Notes under the pieces: model-generated
The model's database searches: none
What the model was told of the DNA's origin: nothing
Seen by the model: only the letters and a program-made list of their open reading frames with translations
Position numbers and translations under genes: made by a program
NCBI RefSeq assembly: GCF_905475395.1
Contig: NC_058338.1
Coordinates: 35,532,935 to 35,596,934 of the forward strand
Reading direction: 5' to 3'
Length of the DNA stretch: 64,000 nucleotides
From: Chrysoperla carnea
Taxonomy: Eukaryota; Arthropoda; Insecta; Neuroptera; Chrysopidae
Shown: positions 38,324 through 52,059 of the stretch, in pieces
Position numbering within the stretch: position 1 is the first letter of the stretch
Layout: each line of letters starts with the position of its first letter

Positions 38324-40875
38324 AAATTAATTTTTCCCTGATTAACAAGTCATTTTATGTTATGATTCTGTATTTAGAAAAATTGCAATGATGTTAGTAT
38401 ATCATATATACATTATTAATTTTGAAATATGGTTTGTTAATAATTGTGTTATGAATTACCTATTATTCAATCCAGTTTCATTCTTTATTGTACAAGAAAG
38501 ATATCGGAAGTTAACACGTAAAATATTTTGTTATTTCCGGTCGAATTTTCCTTTTTAAAAAAGAAATCACTGATTATTACTGAACCAATTATGGGGTTCT
38601 ACAGGATTTTGTATATCACAAAGTTTATTTTTCAAATAAAACATATAATATATACCTATGTAGTGACTCTCTTCGCTTTTCCTGCTTCTAATTTAGGGTT
38701 TTCTATTAAGAATGTCCGAATTTTAAATTTAAACAAATTACATCCAATAGAGATATTTTTTTTAATTTCAAAGTCCGATTTTTTTTAAATTTGAACTATT
38801 TTATGTCATATACAATACCGCGAAACAACAACCACATCTTCAAAGGGCAGCGCGATGTGATAAATATTGGGAAAATAATCATGCTACATTTTAAGTAATG
38901 TTCAACAACACTTATGGAACTTATGGTATTTTATCAAAATTAGTGGTCAGTTCAAGCTATTTACCGCTTATTATATGGTTTTATTTATCTCGATATATCA
39001 TCAATATAAAAGTCGACTTGTTCAGTAAGTAATGAGACAATCATGCAATAGTTATCGGAACGTTGAATCTGATGTAGTACGCACTAAAATAAGCACAAAC
39101 AATTCCATATATGATATCGGACCTGATTGACGTATTCGATTCATTGAAGAAATTTACATATTGTATAAGAAGTAAGAATGTTTACCACTTAGCAGAAAAT
39201 TTAGGTTTATGGTTTTTTTGACGCGCCATATCCTAATCTATATCAAAAAGTTCACAAAGAAATTAATGAAATTCAGTACTACTTAGTTTAGAAAATTTAT
39301 TGATTGTTTTCATAAATATGTTTCAAACACCTTTATATAGCTTCTTCAAGACACAAGTCACCATTTAGAGCTAATAGCGTAAACAGAAATATAGCTAATA
39401 GCGTAAACCGAATATGCGTGATTTATTTCGACAGGATTAATAAAATTGATACTAAAATGATAAAATCTCCATTGTAAATGAGACCATAGTTCATCTGTGG
39501 TTTGGTAAACGACGGCTGCACAATTACTATTCCTAAACATCCGAAGCTTTCTAGATATCAAATTTTCAAGTTGCTAGGTACCATTTTCTTACAAATATTC
39601 AAGTCAAACTGTAAACATTTCCAATTAGTTTAAATTCATTCAATCACATTATTAACTAATAATAACATTAAAAAGCAATTATAATCAGTTTATTATGATA
39701 AATTAAAGCAAATTGCAATGGATGTCAATGGAAGTATTACAAGGCCCACTGCAATATAAACATGTGTTATATCTATTTTTTCTAAATCTGTCAAACATTA
39801 AAAACAGTGTAAACTAATATTGTCGATAATTGTCAAAATTTGCATTTAAAATAATATTTCTTAATTACTTATCGCCATTAAACGCAAGTAAACATAAAAT
39901 TAAAATAAATATACGAATGTAAAGCATTCCATATTTTTCTTATAAAGAATTACATTCGGCCAAACTTTCTATGACTATAGATTTTAGTAATCTGGGATGA
40001 GAAGCAGCAGCCTTTGCAGCTTATATTTGGCATAATATTAGCCTAGAGGAAAAATCACTTTCAATTTTTGTTAACTTATCATAGTTTTATAACAAATGAG
40101 TATAGTGATTATTTTCTTTTTTTTAGTATATTTTTTTTAGCATAGTGTTTTGATTTCCAAGGTTTTCTTTACCGTTGAATGTATAATTTGATTGATTGAA
40201 TTGATTGAAAAAGCACCCGCTAATGCGATTCATTTCATTCCATGAACATTTTTGGAGCAGAAAGTCATAAACAACATTGTATTCCACTTGGAGTACCTAT
40301 AGCCGATTTTTTTTGCATAAACTTCTTCTTTATCGTAATTATAATAAATAATTTTATCATGCTCAGTAGCATAAACCAAGAACTTTTTAAATACTTGGGG
40401 ATAAAATCAGAATACATGGGATTAAAATTGAAACCATTTCCAACAATAAACATTACAAACTAAGTTGTTTCTAAAAGCTTATTGTTTCCTTAACCTTCTA
40501 CAATTTTGTTGAATAAATTGAAAATATCTTTAGGTAAAATACAAAAATGTTCATATATAGCCTCCAATCTTTAAATAGAAGTCTCAAAACTTTATTCGCG
40601 CATATCTTTATAAAGTATAGAAAACATGCAATTTTCCATATCAAATAATTAATCCATATTAATCTAAACATATTAACACAGTAACATATTGAAAATTATG
40701 TGATTACTAGATGGAGAAAGTGATTTTATACATAATACAGATAGAAACATTATTATACTTATTTGCCACCAATCTTAAATATTGATTACAGTGGTAAGCA
40801 TAGGTAGATAAATAAATATTGTAAGCAAAACAGGGATTTTCTTCTAAATACAAGTCATTATGGTGGGGTTCATAC

Positions 40876-40910
40876 TATAAAATAATAACATAATACCCCA
40901 TTCAATCAGT
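40876..40910 (+). promoter_or_regulatory. Core promoter of the plus-strand Val-Pro octad gene
   Basis: TATAAA at 40876-40881 and the arthropod initiator ATCAGTT (A of TCAGT at 40908) are 32 nt apart, the canonical distance. The predicted 5' UTR is 67 nt, ending at the ATG at 40975. The same TATA/ATCAGTT pair with identical spacing occurs at 61246-61280. Confidence 0.8.
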
Positions 40911-40974
40911 TAGTAGTATAAGACAATAAACAAATCACCTTTTTTTGGATATTCATAATAACATTTCCAGGACC

Positions 40975-42287
40975 ATGAAGTTACTGGTATGTAATTATGA
41001 ATTTGAAAATTTAATTCTAAATTTGATTTAAAATACGATAATGTTTCCATAAAAACTTCATGCTCAATATTGTTTTAATTATCAATGAAACTTCTTAAAA
41101 AGACGTGATTTTAATTAAGCTTTTTCTTTTGTTTTTAGATTTGTCTTTGTTTGTTAATTTCTGCAATTGCAGCAGAAGAAAAACAAAGTATCAACAAGTC
41201 AGATAAACCAATTGACAGTAATAAAAAACATGACAAACGTGGATTAGTCTCCAGTCTAGGATATGGTTCATTAGGAGGATACGGAATTGGTAGTAGTATT
41301 TCATCTCCAATTATCTCATCAGGCGCACTATTGCATCATGGTCCTGTTTTATCAAGTGGTATTGCAACACATGCAATTGGAGGACCCGCTGTGGCGGTTG
41401 GATCATATGGATCCGGTCTAGCTCTTAGATCCGGTTACGCAGTTGGATCGGGTCTAGCAGTTGGATCAGGCCTAGGAGTTGGATCCGGCCTAGCACTTGG
41501 ATCCGGCCTAGCACTTGGATCCGGTATAGGAGCAGGTGGAATAGGAGCAGGTGGAATAGGAGCAGGTGGAATAGGAGTAGGTGGTGGACTTGCATCTGGG
41601 GCAATAGCAGGAGCTGCTGCTGCATCAACAGTGAGCGTGGGTCCAACACCCCCATTACCCGCACCTCAAGTAGTTGGGGCTGATATCCACACAACAATTA
41701 CTAGAAAAATTGCTGTACCAGTTGGTAGACCATATCCAGTACAAGTTGTTAAACAAATTCCATTCCCTGTTAGAGTTTCAGTACCAGTTCCAGTCGATCG
41801 ACCATACCCAGTACATGTTCCTAAACCTTATCCAGTGCCAGTGGATAAACCAGTTGCAGTCCCTGTCGACAAACCATATCCGGTTGCTGTTCCACATCCT
41901 GTTCCAGTGCCTGTTGTGAAACAAGTTCAAGTTCCTGTTCCACAACCATACGCTGTTCCTGTATCCAAACCATATCCCGTTCATATTGCAGATCCAGTTG
42001 CTGTACCCCACCCCGTACCAGTCGCGCATCCAGTCCCAGTTCCACACCCCATTCCTGTAGGCGTTCCACATCCTGTACCCGTAATATCAAGTGGAATTTC
42101 TAGTTTAGGAGGTATTGGTTTAAGTGGTGGTTATGGTTTAGGCGGTGGTTATGGTTTAGGCGGTGGTATTGGTTTAAGCCGAGGCTTAAGTTTGGGACAT
42201 GGTATAAGTTTAGGCCATGGATTAAGTAGTATTGGATATTCACACGGCTATGGTCTCTCATCAGCTGGTTCACATTATATTCATTAA
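40975..42287 (+). CDS. Secreted Gly-rich protein with Val-Pro octad domain (cuticle-type), relative of the 26-kb gene
   Basis: Coding exons 40975-40986 (M-K-L-L) and 41139-42287 join in phase 0 across a GT-AG intron to give 386 residues. The signal peptide reads M-K-L-L-I-C-L-C-L-L-I-S-A-I-A-A. A Lys-rich spacer ends in K-R (37-38), followed by G-L-V-S-S-L-G-Y-G and Gly/Ser/Leu repeats including G-S-G-L-A-L and G-A-G-G-I. From about 182 to 316 runs a Val/Pro domain opened by T-T-I-T-R, with octads such as V-P-V-D-R-P-Y-P, V-H-V-P-K-P-Y-P and V-P-V-D-K-P-Y-P. The C-terminus is G-G-Y-G-L-G and G-H-G-rich with His. Architecture, exon plan and T-I-T-R entry match the minus-strand gene at 26411-27782, but charged D/R/K/H residues occupy octad positions where that protein has S, Q or A. 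Probable extracellular matrix or cuticle component (inference). Confidence 0.9.
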
Positions 42288-42711
42288 AATTAATTATGAC
42301 TGTTAATCAAATTTCTCAAGAATGAATATTTTATACGAATTCATTTTGAGCGGAAATTTATTTTGAAACCAATGAAAAGTACCCAGAGGAGGGTGAATTA
42401 TTTTTGTTTATTTTGTGTTAATAATAATCTCTTTTGTATTGTTTTGTATGTTAGGGATCCCCCCGTTTATCACAATATCACAATTTATTTATTAAAACTA
42501 TTAGATAGTATTTTAAAACTCGTTGACGTTTTTATTTTAAAATATAATTATTATTTTCGAATTTTGATTTTTTTTTTCTATTTCTTCCTTCTTCTTGTAT
42601 TTTTCTTTCTGATCTTATTCTTATTTTTGTTTCTCTTATCTTATTTTTTAATTTCAATTGTTTATTATCTATTTTATTTTTTTCTGTACAATACAAGTAT
42701 ATTCAAATAAA
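42288..42711 (+). promoter_or_regulatory. 3' UTR ending at polyadenylation signal
   Basis: The first canonical AATAAA after the stop codon is at 42706-42711, giving a 3' UTR of about 430 nt. Its second half (about 42545-42685) is an extreme T-rich, C-containing tract on the coding strand. A 115-codon open frame across it (42363-42707) is a by-product of that composition. Confidence 0.5.
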
Positions 42712-43039
42712 GTGATTTTTTTAGAATGTTGAAATATTTGTTTTTTTTCCCAAAACTTTTTCCTTTTAATCAAAATTTACCTTCTTCAAGACCCACAAAC
42801 AAACTAAATGATCTACATATTTTATTTAGAAACATGCTTGACGAATATATTTTGACAAAATGACATAATGAAAAAATTATTAGCAAAAGAGAGATGCAAT
42901 ATGAACAAAATGCAATAGCCATGGAAATCATTATTCATTTGCCGATATCTGGTCATTGTAAACTTCTTCCCGATGCAAGACTCCCAGTACAGAATTAAAT
43001 TATTACTAATCGTCTGTTACGCAACATACATTATGTTGC

Positions 43040-43360
43040 TTGAATATATTGTGAAAGCGCTGGCTAATAACACTCTCCTTTACATTACCTTTTTCTTTAG
43101 ATCCTTCTCCAAACCTTTCATCATCTACTTTTTTACTTGTTTCAGGTACGGAACCCTAAACTCGCACTTGAAACATAGCTGTGAACACTCCCCATTAAAT
43201 TACTTTTTAAACGAAGCAAAAAAAAATAAAAATCGGTTTATCCATTTAGGCGCTACGATGCCACAGACAAACAGACAGACAGATAGGCAGACGGATATAG
43301 CGGTCAAACATATAACACCCTTTTTTTGGTTTAGGAGTCGAAAATTGGTCGGATCACGCA
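43040..43360 (+). mobile_element. Transposon-derived fragment with CAGA tract
   Basis: Words such as GGTACGGAACCCTAAACTCG, GACAAACAGACAGACAGATA and GCGGTCAAACATATAACACC form a pattern I recognise from dispersed insect transposons, in which a CAGA-rich tract is followed by a 'CAAAC..ATAACACCC' tail. An open frame of 137 codons runs across it but reads as low-complexity repeat translation (N-R-Q-T-D-R-Q-T-D), not as a gene. Confidence 0.5.
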
Positions 43361-44069
43361 TTTATAACGGTCAGCTTTCTCAATAATTGCTGAAAATAAA
43401 AAAATATTGTTGATGAAATAACATACAAATATTGAAATACTATAATAAGTTACAAAGTTTAGATAAATCCCTAGATAAATAAATACTCCTTTTAAAAAAT
43501 GTATTAGTAATGCAATGTGCATATTATTTTATGATTTATTGATAATTCTTTGCTGAATTCGTAATTCCGTTTAAGGTGTGGTGTGCTAAGAGGTCGCTTC
43601 GAAGTATAACTTGTTTTATATAATATTAGTATATTATTACTTGTTATGGTTTACATAAGACATGCTACTCTTTTTATATTACTTACACTGGATAAATAAT
43701 AAATTGATGTTGATCTCGTACCAGACCGTAAGCCCATAATGACGAGAAATTTCCATGGCCTTTGTTTCGGCCTTTTTGAGGATTGATAAAGGTAAATTTG
43801 ACAGCAAAGGCAATTGAGATTTAACCATGACTCAAGAGTCGAAAAACGAGTTTTTAGATTTGCTTTTATGTCTACGATATTTTTTCTTATCGATAATGTT
43901 ATAAGACCGTTGGCATCTGTCGAAGGGGTCGCAAAATCATTATATTTAGAACTTTTGCCATAATCACAGATTTCCTGCCCATTTATTTTCACATACTCTG
44001 TTGTTACTAATATTGTCTAATAAATGTGTAACCTGCACTTCCACCATTTTTCTATTTATTAAAGGAATA

Positions 44070-44640
44070 TTAGAAAGGGAAAAATGGCTTTCTGTGAAAC
44101 TTTTTCAAACCTACCGTAACTTTGATCGACGTTCGAAAATTACTTGTTAAAAATTTTTGTGGCCATGAAAGCTTTTGATCAGAGTACCCCTTTGAAAAAA
44201 TCGAGAAAAATGCAAAAAAAATTTTTGTTTTCGAATTTGATGAAACTCGGTGGATGGGGTAATTTTGATCCAAAAATTATAAAAATCAGGTTAATTTAAT
44301 GATTGAATGCAGAGTTTCTGAGATATCGCAATTTTTGGATCGATTTTAGTCCGAATCTCAAAAACTATTCGACCAGTCTTCAAATGCACCCGTTTTTTTT
44401 TGTAGTTTTTGGGGCAAAATTACCTTATATACTGAGTTTTATCGAAATTGGAGAGAGAACTTAAAGAAAGTTACAATGTCAGCGAGTATCATGGGCAAAA
44501 ATTTCATTTTCAAAAAGTTAGAGTTGCTCACCAAAAAATTAAAATCCATATAATTTTAAACAAAAGGGTGGATAAGTGACGGCTATAACGTGATATTCTA
44601 AAGGAGAAATTTCCCAGTAAAGCGGGAATATTAATTAAAA
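44070..44640 (-). mobile_element. Possible retroelement fragment
   Basis: In reverse complement it starts with CCCGCTTTACTGGGAAATTT and ATCACGTTATAGCCGTCACTTA, which resemble the opening of family R3 (CCCGCTTCACTGGGC, CTTTATAGCCTCCACC). The rest, rich in words like GATATCTCAGAAACTC and AGTTTCATCAAATTCG, is typical of decayed repeats and differs from R3. Tentative. Confidence 0.4.
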
Positions 44641-45142
44641 AATACTTAATAATAAAAATGATATTTAATAAAGCGTTTTTCCTCACATATGGTACCTACC
44701 ACATATCGCATATTACTTTCCCCGAACTTGATGTATACGAAACACCCCGTATACACTGTAGGCTCGTATTGTTTTGATAGATATTCTTATTATATTTTGA
44801 AATTTATGAATGGAAATAACAACAATTTAGTATCATGTTTTAAAATTATATTATTCAATATTATTGATTGTTTACTATTACAATCTCTCGAATAATATTA
44901 TTCAATATAAAACATTAGATTTATTGTAAACATTGATTTTATTATGACAAAATTAATCTGAATGAATATTTATTGAAAAACTATTATATAATACAAAAAA
45001 AGAACAATGTTATGCATTAAAAATGTCTTTTAAATGTAAATTCAGAGCTATGAATATTTTGTATACTTTCCTATTATTAAGTAGCTGTTTAGCCGTTATT
45101 CATCTGCTTCTTTGTGTTGTTTCAACTTTATAAACGAATTAG

Positions 45143-45611
45143 AGTGATACCCACCCGCTTCGATGGGTTAAAAAGTAAAGATTGATAAAGATTGCTACCG
45201 CTTATCTCCTTTCTATCTACACTCGAAATAATGGTAAGGATTGTTTAACACAGGTAAAATATATGTATGCTTTTCTATTTTTTTAAATGTATAATAAGCA
45301 TAATTATTCATTGAGTATATTAGAAAAGATGACCGTGAAATATTTTATATTGACTATTTTTACAGAAATCTGTAATTTATGGTAATGTTAAATGACTACT
45401 TTTACAGAAATCTGTAATTTATGGTAATGTGAAATTAAATTAATTTTTTTTTTTTTTTATTAATTTACTTTATAAATTATATCTCATGTGTTATTCTGAT
45501 GTATGAGCTATATTGCTGTACAGTTTCATTAAAAACCTTTCGCTAGTTTTAGTGTGAAAGCGTAACAAACAAACATGCTTACTTTCGCATTTATAATATA
45601 TAGAGATAGAT
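45143..45611 (+). mobile_element. Retroelement-like fragment, family R3 (plus copy)
   Basis: It starts GATACCCACCCGCTTCGATGG and ends CTTACTTTCGCATTTATAATA plus short TATAGAGATAG sequence. Shared blocks with 37660-38071 include TATTAGAAAAGATGACC, TACAGAAATCTGTAATTTATGG and TCTCATGTGTTATTCTGATG. A 42-bp segment (about 45353-45394) is directly duplicated at 45395-45436. No coding frame remains. The GTGAAAGCGTAACAAACAAAC tail is typical of insect non-LTR-like 3' ends in my recollection. Confidence 0.65.
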
Positions 45612-48267
45612 GTTTAGACGTTATCCATATTTGTGTTATTACAACTTTATAAACGAATAGAACAATATTCTCCTTAGCCCTTTAAAATCTCCTTTTAAGG
45701 CAGTATTCTCTGATTTAAAAATTTGAAGAAACCGATTTTATCATATTTTTTAAGATTAGGCTCTTCAGAATATGTCCATAAACAATGGTAGTGGTCATAA
45801 ACGGATTTTTCAAAATTCGATTTATTTTCGAAGATACAGCGGATTTTCTGGAAACGAAGTTCGAATTGATCGCTTTGTATTGCGAGCATCTGCAGCTTCA
45901 AAAGAAGGAGAAACAGCAAAGTAGAAATAACTTTGCAAGACATTGCATATGAAATAGAAGAAGATCCAGTGAAGGTGGTCTTTTGGGATCGCCGAGAATA
46001 TTAGTATAGCCTAGGGTATTATTATATACCCTCTGGCGGAATTGTCTCTCAAACTTAAAACGCGTTTTTCTTGAATCCACATTTTTCGAAGTGATTGACA
46101 TGATATTTTAGGTTCTATGTGGGAGTCTTTATAAATCTCTCTATCGTCTGATCATTCGAAAAAGTGAAACAAAAGGGTAAAAACAATGTTTTTTTCATTT
46201 CGACACTATTTTGTAATTTTTTTTTTGTGGCTGAGGCCCAAACAATAGCAATATCTTTTACTAATTAAGAATTTTTCAAATTTTTTTTTTCGGTTCACTT
46301 CAAAGGGAAAAAATCGTGTCAACTAGAGTGCCGTTTTTTTAGTAGGGCCTGTAAGAATAGATACAACAGGACAATAAATTTCATATAAAAAAATGTTTAC
46401 AAAAATGTTTTTCCTTTATTTATCATCTTGGTTTGAAAAATGCCTAGAGTAAATTTTAGGCTTCTAGACCAGAATACCCCATTAAACCACTTCGACTTCC
46501 TTCTTAAGGTATGATAAATTTGAGGGAAATTTTCATGAAAAATTTTAGTTGCGTCTAATTTTGATGTCGAAAGTACCTATTATAGACTTGACCTATAAAA
46601 TAATCAGACACTAAATAATTATAATTATTTCTAGTTTTTCTATTTAATTTGTTATTATTATTTTTTGTTTAAAAGTTAATATTATTATTGATTTAGTGTT
46701 AATAAATTATAATAATGATAAAATGAAGTAATTATTAACTTTAAATATAACTATCGTTGATAATACATAGTTACGTAGATGCATGCCACCCTCCCAATTA
46801 GTTGAAAATATAGGTGTGTATGTAGGATTCCGTGACTAATTAATATAATATCACTGTTCTGTGAAACTGACACCCCCCAAGAGCAATTTTGATTCAAAGG
46901 TATTAGGATTAAAAGTACATACGATATTGCAGTTTTGATTACTGACGTTTAGACATCCTAGAACTGAGTGTACTCAATGATGTTTAACTTCAGTGTTCCG
47001 GTGAGAATCGTTATTTTCAATGTGGTATGTATGGAGCGTGACGTAGACGCGGGTTCCATGATTTCTGATCACTCAAAAAGTGCTCAACGTGCCCCAGGAA
47101 GTTTTCTCTTTAAAAACCCTTAAAAAAGAAGAAAATATTTAGAAGTATAAATAGACTTTCATCCTAAATTTGAATCGCAGTGCTCTTCTACGTCATCCAT
47201 CATTAGGAACGCCAGTTATAAAAGGATGATTAAAAAGCTAGCATGTGCTGGCATAATATGTATGCAAGCCAAGTATAATTCGTATCGTGTAAATGATGAT
47301 TCAAAATTGTCAGAGCTATGAAAATGGACTAGCTGCGTGAATCATGCTCGTATATGGGTGAATTCGCCAATGAGTTTTATAAACTAATGAATTACAAATA
47401 GTTTGAGATATCCATTTGATACAGATATATTATTGGTTTTAACCTACGTTTTCTAAAACCCTTCTCTTTTTCAGCTAATTTCCCTTTTGTCCACTTTTTG
47501 TTTTATCTGATAAAATATAAATCCAACAAAATATTTCGATTGATTTATATTAAATCTTAAACTTAGCCTATATTAAACATTTTACAAATAAATGCTTGAG
47601 AACATTGCCAATTGTTAATGACATTTTATTTGCATAAATAATAAATGAATATTACGAACTATATGCTATATATTAACTTATACAGAGTGGTTTTTTAAAA
47701 AGTGTCCACTCTTTTAATACCTTATGGGCTCATTTTCATCTCATGGTCAAACAGGACTAAAATTTTGCTATTTTAAATGAACCTATATAATTTTTGTAGC
47801 AGGTTCTTGTTCTTTCAAAAAAAGCTTAAGAATTTGTTAGTTTAAAGTTTTTTTTTTTTTTTAATTATTGGAAATCAGATGTAAAAAATTGTCCATGATA
47901 AAAATTTATACAGTAATAAATAGCCATGAAGACTGCATAAAATAAACTAAAATACTGCATTAGCAATCCCCTTAAAAATGAGTTGATAAGTGTTTTGCGT
48001 TTTTTGATTTTCGATTCCGAAATAGAAGGGTGGAAACTTTTTGAAGAATCACTTGTATTATAATAAATAATTAAATATGTTATTAGTTAAAAAGATTTTA
48101 ATCAATATAGATGAAAAAAACATCATTCTTTTTAAATAAAAAATACTGACACAAGAATAATGTTGATACAACATTATGACTAATGTTTTTAAATTGATAA
48201 ATAAAAAATGATAATAATTATTGTAGTCACGAGACTATTTTAAAAATAACGTAACCTCGATGAAAAT

Positions 48268-48313
48268 TAATAAAATAATATTTAATAAAATAATATTTAA
48301 TAAAATAATATTT
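48268..48313. repeat. 16-bp tandem repeat, three units
   Basis: TAATAAAATAATATTT is repeated three times in direct tandem with almost no change. AT-only simple sequence. Confidence 0.85.
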
Positions 48314-48858
48314 ATTTGATTGTAGATGTAAATTATTTAATTTAATAAGTTATAGTTCATTTCAAAAAGAAACAACACTTTGACTTAAGCCGGTAAAAGG
48401 CCGCCACAAACCATGACTTGGTCTATGTACCTACTAATTTTTTAATATTTGTCAAAAAATAATTTTGGAAAAAAACTGCCCAATTAAAATAATCATTTGT
48501 TCGCGGTGTTTTACACGTAGTTTTCTATTCTTAAGACTGCGCATAGCAACATTCTTTATCTTAAACATAAATATATATAATATACCAAAATGAACAAGAA
48601 AGAACTCAAATCCAACTCTCATTCTTCAAACTCTTAGTTATGAGGAACAGTATGAAAAATGTGTTATTTTAAAAATACACAGTAAAAAACGACAATATTT
48701 ACCAAATTAATTTGACTAGTAATTCGCATTGCGTTACTTCAAAATCTATAGCAAAATTTACATACAATTTTCATTAATCTTCTTCGAAAGAATATTCTTC
48801 AATACAATAAATCAGTAAATATATTTGCCAGAACTATGGGCTACAACGTAAGGTCTTA

Positions 48859-48977
48859 TGGTGAGTCCACATGATACAGACTATTGTTTGTACAGACTGA
48901 AAGTCTGAGTAAAAATTTGCATGTAAGACAAAATTCTATAGAAGTCCTTGTGAAGTTGGTATCATGTGGACCTACCA
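48859..48977. mobile_element. Harbinger-type MITE, short copy
   Basis: The 119-bp element has inverted ends TGGTGAGTCCACATGATAC and GTATCATGTGGACCTACCA and is flanked by TTA on both sides (48856-48858 and 48978-48980). The halves match the ends of the 239-bp element at 8731-8969 (AGACTATTGTTTGTACAGA; ACAAAATTCTATAGAAGTCC). About 120 bases of the interior are missing, so it is an internal deletion derivative of the same family. Confidence 0.85.
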
Positions 48978-50379
48978 TTAGGTACATAAATAATAATAAA
49001 TAAATTTTCCAAATAGGTGAAATAATTAAGCAAAATCAAACAAAGTACTCTGAAAGTAAGAGGCATAGAAATAAAATTTTCATTCTGATTCTCATAAATT
49101 TATTTTTCCCCTGAGCTTTCAGCATAAAACAAATTATTTTTAAATAATACTGTTCAACGAAGGAAATGTAAACAATATATTTTTATTTTCAACTTGTTAA
49201 CTTGATTGATTAAATTTCCTTTTAAAGTATCGTTTGAAAGAATCAGTGTGCAATAAACTCGTGTTTATGACAGTATGTATGTATAATGTATATTCATGTG
49301 AATCTAGTTTCTTCAATTAAATAAAAATGAGAGCACTTTTATTGAAATGTATGTCTATAAACATTCAATTTATAAAATATACGTAATTAATTATCTATAA
49401 ATTGATCATATATAAATAATTTTTATTTCAGTATATAAATACCTAAGAATTAAAAAAATATTTCTGTAATAACCTTGCCGAAAGCTTAATTTTCGTGGGT
49501 AATATTGCGTTAGAAAAGAGATTAACTTTAAGTTCAAAATCATTTCTTATCATCGTCAGTTTACGATAGTTAAATACAGTACATTTTAAAACTATAGTAT
49601 CTAGCCTTAACCTTACGTATAATATATCATCCTATCAATTTAGTACATCGAAAAATAGAAACATTATTACATCGCCGGGGAAAAAAATATAAATATTTTG
49701 ATATAAAAAATCATTGATATCAAAACTTAACATAAATTGGAAGTATTATCCACCCACTTAAAACTAAACTTTAAAGAAATTATATACAATTTAGATAACA
49801 TCGAATCAGTTGTCTGATCTCGATATCAGACGGATATCGTAAGGGGCCTCCGAAATCGATTTGAAATTAATACATTGGCACTCGCTTATAATACGTTAAA
49901 ATAAGTACTCTTGATTATTACATTATGACACTCGTATCACAGTATACTTAAGCCTATGTATATTCATATCATAAGAAAAACGAAACTTTGCACACTAGTT
50001 GTACAAACTGCTATTACGACTATAATTATATACAGTACATGTGTCTATATGAAAAATCAATAAAGGAATCTATGAGTTTAATAAATAGTGTAAAAATCAA
50101 TTCTTGTTTAGGGATATTATTGCGTCAATAATACCATTTAAAAATAATTTTTAATTATTTTTTAACCATTATGCTTACCGATATGATCCATTGTAAGGCA
50201 GTTTTTCTGATATAATAAACTGTTCACTTAAGCTGCTGTATTCGCTCCGTGCATAATTTTTATTTCAGGGAGTCATAGTAACCACAAGCTACTTTATTAA
50301 TGTAATTGTAAGGCTGCATTTTTTTTAAGGATGCATATTTTGATACAATTTCGAAAACAACAACTTTATTTAATTCTTA

Positions 50380-50517
50380 TTTTTCAATAATTTTAATTTG
50401 ACATTTTCTCTACCATTTAAATGTAAAAATTGAAAATTAGTCATAACAGCCCCCTTTAACGATAAAGTTATCCACTGGATGTTTTGGCGTCGATTGGATT
50501 GTCTCTACCATGACTAC
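50380..50517 (+). repeat. Interspersed repeat family R2, copy 3
   Basis: TTTTCAATAATTTTAATTTG, ACATTTTCTCTACCATTTAA, GAAAATTAGTCATAACAGCC, TTATCCACTGG and GGCGTCGATTGGATTGTCTC follow in the same order as at 11185-11330, with high identity by eye. Non-coding. Confidence 0.75.
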
Positions 50518-52059
50518 AGACCCAACGAAAAGTGGCTGTGTAAATTTCTTTCATACATCCTTATGACTAATATCTTCAGTTATATTATTATATTAATTTT
50601 TTTAATAATGTTGTAATATAGAGCACTATCAGAAAATATCAGATTGGTATTTTGACAATGATTGATAATTTCCTGGTGAAAATGAAAACAAAGGACTTAA
50701 AAAAAAAGCTACAAACACTTTTATGATAAATTTTATAACATCCTTTAACCCTCTTCAATCCCTAAAAACAAAAATTTACGATTAAAATCCAAGGTACTTT
50801 TCAGGTTGTGAGTAATAAAGGTCTTAACTAAAATTCTACTTAAAATTTTTTAATACTAAAAGCTAATTTTCAAAATAACTTGATATGTTTCTTCTAATTG
50901 TATCAAATACATAAAACATATCATTGTATCGAATATTTTTTCTAGTTATATTGAAAACATAAAAATAAAAATACTAATTTTTGTGTAAATATATTATTCA
51001 CCCCGGAAGTGAATTATTAAATAAGAATAATGAATGAAAATTGATATTTATAGATAACAAAAGGTAGTGTAGTAACATAAATATTCTTACAATGTAATAG
51101 TGCAGTGGTTAACGACTTCAGTCCATGATTAAGAGATGGAATTTTGCATATTATCTTCATTTAAGGACTTGGTGCCCATACCGACCTAGCTAAAATTAAA
51201 TTTAAAAAAGCGTAATAGCGCAAAATCGTGGAAATTTTCGTAAGTTCCAGTTTATCGCAAATAACTTAAAAATCGTTTATTCCAAAGAAAAATCACTTCA
51301 TAATAAATTGTAGATCATAAAATTTTTCGTTGAGTTCATAACTAATAAAACTGCATAATATTGAATTTTGTCTAGTATCGTGGGTGGTTGAGAATGTCGT
51401 TTCTAGAAGAATACGATTAAGTCTGCCATCAAAGGTGGTTGTCCAAAATAAAAAAAAGCAGAACATGGAACGGCTTATATATATGTGCTGCGGAAATAAC
51501 AAAGTTCTCTCTGAACAGTCATTTTGAAGGGGCGCATTTACAGATTATTGTGAAATATATTGATTGTAAATATATTTTGAAATTAAGTTTGTAAATTATG
51601 AGGAACAAATATTGTACCTTTGTGTTAAACATTAAATTAGTGCAAAGCTTTACATTCATATAGTACGAAATTCTATTACTTAATTATAAAAATGGAAGGT
51701 TACATAGAAAAAATGTTCCTTACTACTTAGACTATAATATTGATAATAAAATTATGTTCGTTTAATGTCAGTTTATACTTTATCCATTTGCTATGATTTA
51801 TTTAAAAACGATTGTCAATTAGAAGGACAATGGCCTTTGTACTGGTTTATTTTTTTTTTTTCAAAATTTGTAAAAGAAAATAAATTCATATATGAAAATA
51901 TTCTTCCTTATGATATTATAGTCCCAGAGAATTGTGTATAGAACTAACACCAAAATTATGTTTGTTTAAATTATGTGGGTATTTTTCCTCCTATTCTGAC
52001 ACTTTATACTCCCAGGTCCTCTAAATTAAGAAGCAGAGAAATGTCTCTTATTCAACTGG

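Noticed and set aside
39004-39045. TATAAAAG followed by TTCAGTAAG
   Set aside because: The spacing of about 19 nt is too short for a TATA/initiator pair, and no coding micro-exon follows.
41425-42090. Several 80-97 codon frames on both strands within the 41-kb gene
   Set aside because: They are off-frame shadows of the repetitive coding sequence, without starts, signals or independent character.
42363-42710. 115-codon hydrophobic frame after the 41-kb gene
   Set aside because: It lies in the predicted 3' UTR, and the Phe/Leu/Ile/Tyr run is produced by a T-rich tract.
42973-43386. 137-codon frame with N-R-Q-T-D-R-Q-T-D
   Set aside because: It is translation of a CAGA-type simple tract within transposon-like sequence, with no domain or splice structure.
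43651-43992. 113-codon minus-strand frame
   Set aside because: It shows no splice signals, domain or promoter, and the surrounding sequence looks repeat-derived.
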